From: Balanoglossus misakiensis
Lineage: Eukaryota; Hemichordata
NCBI GenBank assembly: GCA_040954595.2
Contig: CM082596.2
Location: forward strand, 5,394,001 to 5,458,000
DNA length: 64,000 nucleotides
Reading direction: 5' to 3'
Shown: positions 1-9,300 of the stretch, one piece after another
Layout of the letters: the number at the start of each line of letters is the position of its first letter
Position numbering within the stretch: the stretch's first letter is position 1
Notes under the pieces: generated by a model
The model's database searches: none
Seen by the model: only the letters and a program-made list of their open reading frames with translations
What the model was told of the DNA's origin: nothing
Program-made: the position numbers and the translations under genes

Positions 1-376
1 GATGGCCCATGCGACAGCAAAGACAAGGAATTCAACGGCAAGTGTTACAGATTCGTGGCGGAGAAGAAAACCGCCCTGGAGGCCTACGACATGTGTCACG
101 AGCACTCCTACCAGATGGCCAGCGTCACCAGCCTGGAAGAGTACGCGTTCGTCGTCGGGCAAATCCAAGCCGAGTTCGGCAGAAAGCAGGTCTGGGTCGG
201 CGCTTACGACCACAACGGTGTGTGGCAGTGGCCCAGCGGACATAGCGTGCACAGCAACGTATGGGCGAGTGGCGAACCCCGGCGCAACCGTGGCAGCTGT
301 GCTATCTTGTCAAGGAATGGTCACAAACTTCAAGTACACGACTGCGAATCCGAGGAATACTTCATTTGCGCGAGAG
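1..376 (+). CDS. C-type lectin domain 1 exon (partial at window edge)
   Basis: The frame is open from base 1. It shows a long-form C-type lectin fold: an N-terminal Cys pair (PCDSKD, GKCYRF), a central WVGAYDHNGVWQW block equivalent to the WIGL motif, and a C-terminal CAIL...HDCESEEYFIC pair. The usual sugar/calcium EPN or QPD motif is not intact (EPR is found near that position), so calcium-dependent sugar binding is doubtful. The exon ends in phase 1 at a GTATTG donor. Confidence 0.85.
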
Positions 377-3300
377 GTATTGATTTCTTTTATTTTCTTT
401 TTTACATTGACAATTAATTAACCACTGCCAGCAGTTCGAATGTTATACCCACGCGCATTCGTGTGACAGACAACAAAACTAACAAAGTTGTGCCGTGGGT
501 AGTTTCTTCCACAGGCCCTTAAATCAACGACCACGAAGCCCCGCTGATGCAAGTATAAAATAAAAGTATTGTAATTACAGTTCGTGGTTGTTGATTTGGG
601 GGAATGTGGTTTCTCAAACTGGGCCCTATATGCATTATTTCTGCTGTCTCCAACTTTTTCACTTTTACATCTGCACGTGACCAAAAGCTACAATGTAGAA
701 AGAATATAAATGTAGTGCAGACAGCATGACGTCATTGATGTCGTGTGACATATTTTCACTTGCCTTCGTTTTCAATCCTGGTTAATTTCTGTTGTGTTAC
801 TTACTTTTTTTTTTCTCTCCCAGATATCGGTGAGCCCAGTGCCGTGATCGCAGAGGCTAACCAGCCAGCTCAGAATCCGGAGGACGTCCCCGAAGGTTGC
901 AGCGAAGGCGACGTGCAACACAACGGCTACTGCTACAAAGTCCACGGCACCGAGAAGAACATGGAGAACGCCTTCACCTCGTGCGAGTCCGACGGTTACT
1001 ACCTGGCCGGCGCCACGTCCGTCGACGAGCTGGACTTCCTCCGGGAACAAGCCGCCAGTCACAACGACGACGTGTGGATCGGGGCTCTCTCCAAGCGAGG
1101 CGAGACCGAGTTCAACTGGGTGGCCGGTGGACCCTTCGACGCGTTCGTGTGGGGCGGTGGGCGCCCGGAACGCCCGACCCAGCGCAAACACACCTGCCTG
1201 GCCATGTCCAAAAGAGACGGCTACTACCTGGATGGGGAGAAGTGCAGAACGGAGAATGGTTACATCTGTGAGAGAAGTGAGTTATCTATGGTTGTCTTTT
1301 TTTTTTTTGCAAATGTGCCATATGTGATGGACCGATTCTGTAGTTTTAATAGGCCCACGAACAGTAGTATCCTATGGTCAGAACATCCATACAAAGCTTT
1401 TTGAGCATTTAATAAAATACATAAAATGTAATAAACTAAAATACAATTACTTTAAGTAATATATGACAAAGTAAGAAAACGTTTAGAAAGTGGAAAAAAA
1501 TATAAACAAACAAGAATGCACAAACATTTTAAAAGTGTATATACCATAGACAGAAATGAATGCATGGTATATGAATGTTGTGTGCTTATAGTTCAGAAGT
1601 GTGTACTTGAAGTTTATTACAGATTATTTTATACCCCTTTTGCTATTTTAATACTCTCCAACAGGTGTCCCGCGAACCGAAATTGCCTGTAAAGACGAAA
1701 GTGTGGACCTGCAGTGTGAAGAGGGCGCTATACACGTTATTGCAGCCGAATTCGGCCGAACGTCGGGCGATATCTGTCTGGGGGAAGCCACGTCTAATCA
1801 TCACTGCAGGGCTGATGCCGAGTCCGTCCTGGCCAAGGTGAAAGAGAGCTGCCAGGGACGTGAAGTTTGCCAAGTGTCCGCTTCCACTGATTTGTTTGGT
1901 GACCCGTGCGAAGGAACAGACAAGTACCTCGAAGTAGTTTACAGATGTGAGTATTTAGCTATTAAAGTAATTATCATGTAGCTGGCACTATCACCCCCAC
2001 CCCCCACTCTCTCTCAAATCGAGCCCCTCTGGCTGGGGCCCCCGTATCGACATCCACAGTTGCTTTTAATTCTAGTTTTGCAATATCGTCTGCATAAGCT
2101 ACAGGAGAGAAAGAACACAGCCTTATATATTGCTGCAATAATTCTAGCCTTGGTGGCTGGTCTGACTGCAACATCATTGGATCCAGCCACCCAACCAACC
2201 CACCAAGGCTACAATTACTGCAGCTACCCTATATAGTGATCCATTCCGTAGATGACAAACACATTTAAAATTGTCACAGAATTTAGCTTACACTTAATTG
2301 TTAATATCATCTCTGTCACTTATCAGGTGGCAGCGGTAGAAGGTCACCTCGACCATCGTTCGACATATCAACAGGTAAGTGTTCCCTCCAGAAAATGTGC
2401 GTATGATGCCACACTTTTGCATTTATTTTGTCTTGGGTACTAGTTAGGTTCACTCTATGAATCCATTTTTGGCCAAGGATGACCAGCATAACTTTCATCA
2501 GCGACAGAAAAAACGTTGGACACATTGTTTTTCGGAGATAACGATGCAGTGAAATACAAGAAGGCGAAAATTAATCGTCGCGTAACAGTTTTTGATATCG
2601 CGAAAATTTCCCGGCTTACAGTATAGGGTACTGATGCAGTGTCACTTTTTACAGACGGCTGTCTCTGCTCAATCTGGGGCGATCCCCACTACAGCCTTCC
2701 GTTGACCGGCACCAGGTTGGATTTCCAGGGATCCTGTTCGTACACCACATTCCGGGACAACCTCCACTCACCGCCGTACTTTGATGTGACGGCCAAGAAT
2801 TCGTTCGCCAGCTCCGACAAGGACACCGTGACAAAACAGGAGAAAATCACTGTCAGGTTGACCCAGCCACAAGAGATGAAATTTACCTTCTACAAAGATT
2901 ACATCACGGTGAGGATTAACTGTGATATTTGAATATCTGCTCATTTTGTTCCGGTTTTGCTTATTTGGAAAACTTTGAGGATTTCTGAGTATATTAACTT
3001 TCCACCTCATATGGCTAAGCAATTTGTATGGCAAGATATTTTCATGTGGCACATGAAAAACAACGCATGACCCATTGTGTTAAAAGTCACAATTGAAAGT
3101 TACTACTAGTATTTTTGTTTAATTTTGCATTAGTGTCATACTAAGCTGAACTTGTACGACTTGTCAATAAGCAACCCTGTTGCAATTATGGTGATTAATC
3201 AAGTCTCACAAGATCTCACAATGATCGGAAATATCATCTATTACTTTCCAGCTGGATGATGTTGAATTTAGCTCGCCGGCCTTCTTTGAGTCGGGTGTAA

Positions 3301-6300
3301 ATATCGAGAACACCAAGAAGGGTATCAAGCTCTCGACTGGTTACGGCTTCTGGATTTCCTGGGATTTCAGCAGCCGCACTGAAATACGCGCACCACCAGA
3401 GTACTTGGGCATGATCGCCGGCATGTGTAACTGTGATGGCGACAACGAGAAGCCTCTCACCCTCCCTGACGGTTCAAGGCTCGACCCCTTGAGTCCTCAG
3501 GACGTGGCCAACTGGGGCAACAGCTGGAAGACAGGCGAAACGTGAGTATCAGAGCTTCCGTTAACTCCAAATCCTGCGTATTTCACACACAATTGTTTGG
3601 CCCAAATCCATTGTTTTCTATGGTAAAGTTAGACCTATTTAGAGCAAACCAGGGGTTAAAGGGACAAAGTCTCTCTCTCGCTGCCCTTTTTTCCATTAAT
3701 TATATTTGATACAAGACACCGTTTGTTATTCTACGGTACATGTGGATATATAGTGAATGAACGTTCAACCACACACAACTTCCATCCTTCTTACAGACAG
3801 GAGAGTGAAAAAACTCGCCAAAATGAATAATCGTTCTTTACCATTTATTCATTTTGGGCGAGTTTTTACTCTCATATCATACAAGTGGGATGGAAGTTTT
3901 GTGTGGTTGATCATTGATTCACTATATATCCACATTTACATTAACATAAACGGTGTCTTGTATCAAACATAATTAATGGAAAAGGGGCAGCTGGAGAGAG
4001 ACTTTGTCCCTTTAAGAATTGAATTCTCTCAATGAATACATACAGGTGCCCAGATGCGCCAGTGACCCCACCATGTCTGGACGAGGCCCATTTCACAGGC
4101 AGCGACCAGTGTGGCATGATCAAGGACCGACTGGGCCCATTCCAATCCGCTCTGGAGATCGACAGTGCCGAGATTAAAGCCCTCAGTGACACCTACTTTG
4201 AGAGTTGCCTGTATGATGTGTGCTACACGGCCGATAAAGAGTTCGCACTCTGTCAGAGCTTGGAGAACTTCTATGTAGCCGTCAAAGAATCCGGCGTGCC
4301 CATCAATTCCTACCGCAACACCAGCTTCTGCGGTAAGTGAATGTCAAAATAATGAATTAAAGGGTGACGGTCTTATGTGCATGTGCCAAACCAGAGACTC
4401 TGGCTACGAAAAATTGTAAAAAGTCAATGCCATAAGGCGGATCTGTGCTGTCCTAACGACCGGCAAGATGGCGACTACCATAGTCTGTGTCGGAGATCGG
4501 GAAAAGTGTATTTTTCCATGGTGTGCAGTCTGAATATTTTCCTGTTTAGAGCTATTAAATTAGCCCAAAATCGTACGTGTCTTATCAAAAAGCATCTTGA
4601 TTAGATTTGCTTCAGGGTGAGCCGGTTGTGATTCTGTTTATTTTTTAAATTTTTAGCCATGGATTGTCCCAATCACAGCGACTACAAGACCGATGCATCG
4701 GGTTGCACAAACACTTGCCAATTCCCGTTGGCCGAGGTCATGTGCGAGCTGCCGCAAACTGATGGATGTGTGTGCCATTTTGGCTACATCATGAGCAACG
4801 GCGTGTGTGTTCCCGAGTCGGACTGTGGTTGTCGCACCACTGACGATTTCTATCACGAGGTAAGCCACATACTGTGAAACAGGAAATTTTTCGCGATATC
4901 AAAAGTGGCAACTGTTACACAACGATTAATTTTCGCGTACTCGTATTTCACTAAATGCATCGTTATCTCCTAAAAACATATTTACGAGACTTTTTATTTG
5001 GTGTCTTTTTGAAGTTCACGAAAATTTACTTTGGACCAAATGGACATTATTTTCCTTTATCTATTGGCCAATTTGTTTTAAATGTTGTAAAAGCTGTAGG
5101 TTTCTTTTTGGTAATATGACAACATTGTTGACTTTGTATAGAGGATTAAAGGAATATTTTTTTATTATTAAAGATTGGTGCACGATGGGTGATGGATGAC
5201 TGCACTGTAGAGATGACTTGCGCCTCCGGGGGTGAAATTACGATGACAGACATTATCTGTAGCGAGGACAGTCACTGTGGTGTTGTGGCTGGCGAAAGAA
5301 AATGTGTGTGCAACGAAGGGTTCGAAGGAGATGGCATTACTTGTACGCGTAAGTACGCATTTTGAAGTGATCGCCTCTTAATCAGAACTGATGAATCTTC
5401 TGTTATAATTTCTTGTATTGGGCCCAACAGGCCTTTTTTCACTCCCTGCCTAGCTGTTACTGTCTGCGTTCCTCGGAAACCAGACTCCCGTTGGCACGGA
5501 AATTTAAACAATATCACATCCATTTTACACACAGCCATTGGTGAAGTACCTGCCCTGACACCCGAAGAACCAGCAACAAACACCTGTGGCAAGTAGCAAG
5601 TTTGCTCAATAATTTGTGCTACAAAAGTGTTGCAGCCAACACGTGTATTTATAAACTCGATACTCGGAACCCCTGTGCGCGATCATGGTCATGAGTACCA
5701 CTGATTCAACCCGTAATCGTCCTGTTCTCTCGACAGACCCGGGAGTGGAAATGAAATGCGCTGAGGCCGAAGGCTGCTGTCGAACAACCTGCGACGTAGC
5801 TGCCGGGGAAAAACCTGTGATTAACAAAGCAATGTGCTCTGCTGGATCCACTTGCTGTACCAAACAAACAGGTAAGTAATGTGATTCCCACGAGAGATCG
5901 ACAAGTTGCCAGTGAGCCGCGGCCAGCGGGGGCCAGGTTGCTTCCTGAACCGTCACCTGCGTATCGTGACAAGACCATAATACTCACCCCACCCCCACCC
6001 CCACCCCCACCCATGGTCGACATGACTTAATTCTGTACACTCAAACTCAGGCATTCAAGGTCCCTGTCTTTCAATAAATCCACCAAACTCGTAGAAGACT
6101 CCAGGCAACCCAATCCACTTGCCATACGTTGCAATGTACCGACTTGATGGCAAGGACACGTTTCTGAACGAGTTGTATTATAATTATGACGAATGCAAAC
6201 TTTGATATATCTTAATTGCCAGGCCAATTAAAGTCACCTGCATATTGATTTTCCATATTACATCACTTACCAGTTCTACCTTTTCTTTACCTCCTCCTGC

Positions 6301-9300
6301 CCACAGCAATCTGCACACGGGATCACTTCGGAGCATACTGCGCCAGTAGCTGTCCGTTGTCTCACGTTACCAACCAAGATGCTGCCTTCTGCGCGGATAT
6401 CGACGTAGGCCTTTCATGCTGCAAACCCAAGAGTAAGTTGGGAGTCCTTCGCAGTATAGATAATCTTGCTTCCTCTATTCCACCATGAACAGGTTTGATT
6501 GCAACACTGAAAACATTGAACAAAACCAGTAGTACATAAATACATTTTATGCATACATGAAACGTGTTGTACATCTATGTAAAGGGGGTACATCTTTATC
6601 TGACTTGCCTTGGAGAAAATGGTAGTGCCGTGTGATATTTCCAATGAATATTCCAAAATTGTAAATCAACAAGCTCTCTTGTTAATAATCATTATATGAC
6701 CAATACTATTTCCATTTTCGTTGCAGTTGTTGGCCGTTACGGAAGTAAGTATATGTTCCTTCTCATTGATCTGTGCCACATTCAAAATCTCGTACACTAA
6801 TGTCATTGCAATGAAAACATGCAACCTAAGTCCTGTGAATGCATTGTTTATTCACCAAGTCTTCCTATAGATTTTGTCTGAACTTAGCCATTATACCAGT
6901 ACATACATAAAAACAGACATACACAGTTTACACACATACACAACTAAAAAAATAAAATAAAGATTTCATACATGGTAAAGCGAAACTAAAGCATGAATTG
7001 ACCCATAGACTTTTCTTGATTTCAGTTTACGATCCCGAACCCATAATATCAGAAGATGGAGGTACATGTAGTCCTCTTATTATTTGTTATTGAACTTCAC
7101 CAATGGGTTGAGTAATTTAGTCTTCTGTAGTTATAATTATTCCAATGAATATTTAAAACAAGAATTGAAAGCGGTGTGGACCAGTGTCTTGGAAACACTT
7201 TGTCAACTTGCATCTGGATGCTTGTTAATAATCAAACTACATTATTTTTCAGAGCTCATACTTCCACCACTTCCCGAAGGTGAGTAAGGATATTTTTCAG
7301 ATCTTTTGATGATGCCGAGGAAATAAGAGAGAGGGTGGGTGGGGTGGGAGAGAGAGACGGAGAGAGATGGAGGGGAGGGGGAGGAAAGGAGGGAGATAAA
7401 TTCAACTAAACATCCTCACCTGGTTAAAACTATATTCAAAAGCCCTTGTTGCAATCAGAAGAGTCACTGGTCATTTGCTTATACTAATAAATAACATCAA
7501 CCCTTCTTCTTCTGCAGACTTGCCAGCACCCGAAGATGCTCCCAGTGATGGTAGGTTCACCGACCTTTTGATTTGTCTCTGCATAGCTAAAAATGAGTTG
7601 TCAATTAAATATTCTGGTGTGATCTTTCACGCTTTTCATTTTCAGACTCAGTGTCTTGTTAGAAAATAATTATCACCCTGGCTTCACAAAATACGTACCC
7701 TGCTTCACTACACGAGCTATCTCTCTCTAGTAATTTATTGAGCCAATTATTCAGCATTTTATATTGTTTTGTGGTCACGTCATTCATTTGTATCTATGTT
7801 GTTCACTGCAGGTCCACCTGGTGCTGGTGGAGCAGTCCCAGGTGAGTTTTATTTCTTTGTCGGCCAATCAGTGTGATTGTTAACAAATGTGTACACAACA
7901 CACATTACCTCCATCGGCTGCCAAATTACAAGTCTAGATAATTTTCCCTGGACTGAGTTGAACAAGAGGGTGTGTCAGGATTTTTTTACGCGAACGAAAA
8001 ACCATCACGCACGTGATTTTTTCAGAGCATCAGCTTCTATTGCCTTCAGAGCAGTGGATAAGAGAGCTGTAAATCTAATGCGAATTCTTTTTTTATTTGC
8101 CAACAGAGGGTTTCACCGGCCCCGTTGAGAGTATTGCAGGTATGTTGAACTTTCAAAAATTGAACTTACTGTTGACAAATGAAATCAAGTCCGGACGAGA
8201 GTTCGAGTGTCAAAAGCAGCAGTCGATGCACTGTCATGCTCGCTGAACATTCAGGAATCTGTGCTGTAGGGCGTTGGCAGAGTCTGTCACTGTTAATTGA
8301 ATAAAACAGTGAGAAAAAAGAAACATGTTATAAATTACAACTAAATAGAGCTTAATTTAAACGACACCTTTACCTTTCTTTTTTCTTATTGTTGGCTCAA
8401 TCAGTTATCGCACAAACAATCTTGATCTGTCCAAGTTGGATTTTATACAAAATAGAGTTGCTTTCCAAGTGGATGGAATTAATTGATTCTTACATTCTTT
8501 TTTTTCTAATTCCAGGCGTACCCGTGCCAAACCTTGGAACACATCGTAAGTACATGTAGTGTACAGAACATTGAGGCGGGTCACCTAAAACACACGTGAT
8601 CGTGTCTTGACCTGTTACATTTATTGCCGTCCATGAGTTTGTACTGAGGTTGCCAATATCATAGACCTCATCATGATTTCTGGAGTTGGGTCCGTTTTTG
8701 CAGTAATTTCTGAGATTAAAAAGGGTATAGTTAATAATTTTACAGTGTAGATGTGGTCAGAGATCATGGTTACATTAAATGACTGCTAATAGTATTTCTT
8801 TTCTGTATTTCTTTATCTCTCAGCTGGAATGACTGGTAAGTGATCAATTCAACCTAGTTTCTTTCATTCACAAATTTCCAATAAGAGAGTTGCATCTTCA
8901 AGCATTGTAGTACATGCATACCTGTAGTAATATTATTTACAGTACGTAGTTTTAAGCATCAGCAGTTTGACAGTAAAGAAACTTAAAGGCCCATATTTGG
9001 TGACGAGTGGCATTTCTATAGATATTAACAATAGACCTTGTGAGACGTCAAAGGGTCAGCTGAGCATATGCCCCTTTAAGGATTGCGTATAACATGTTCA
9101 TTTCTATGTGCAAGATTTGTAGACCATGGGGAAAATATCCATTCTCAGTTGTGAGTATCTTTTTTTTTTTCTGCACAGGCCCTGGAGAAACAGGTGACCC
9201 GAGAATAACAACTCTTGACCACTTGAAATACCAATTCATCGGGCAGCCCTGCACCTACACTCTCCTCACAGAGTGTGTATTTGGCGACGAGAAACCCAAC

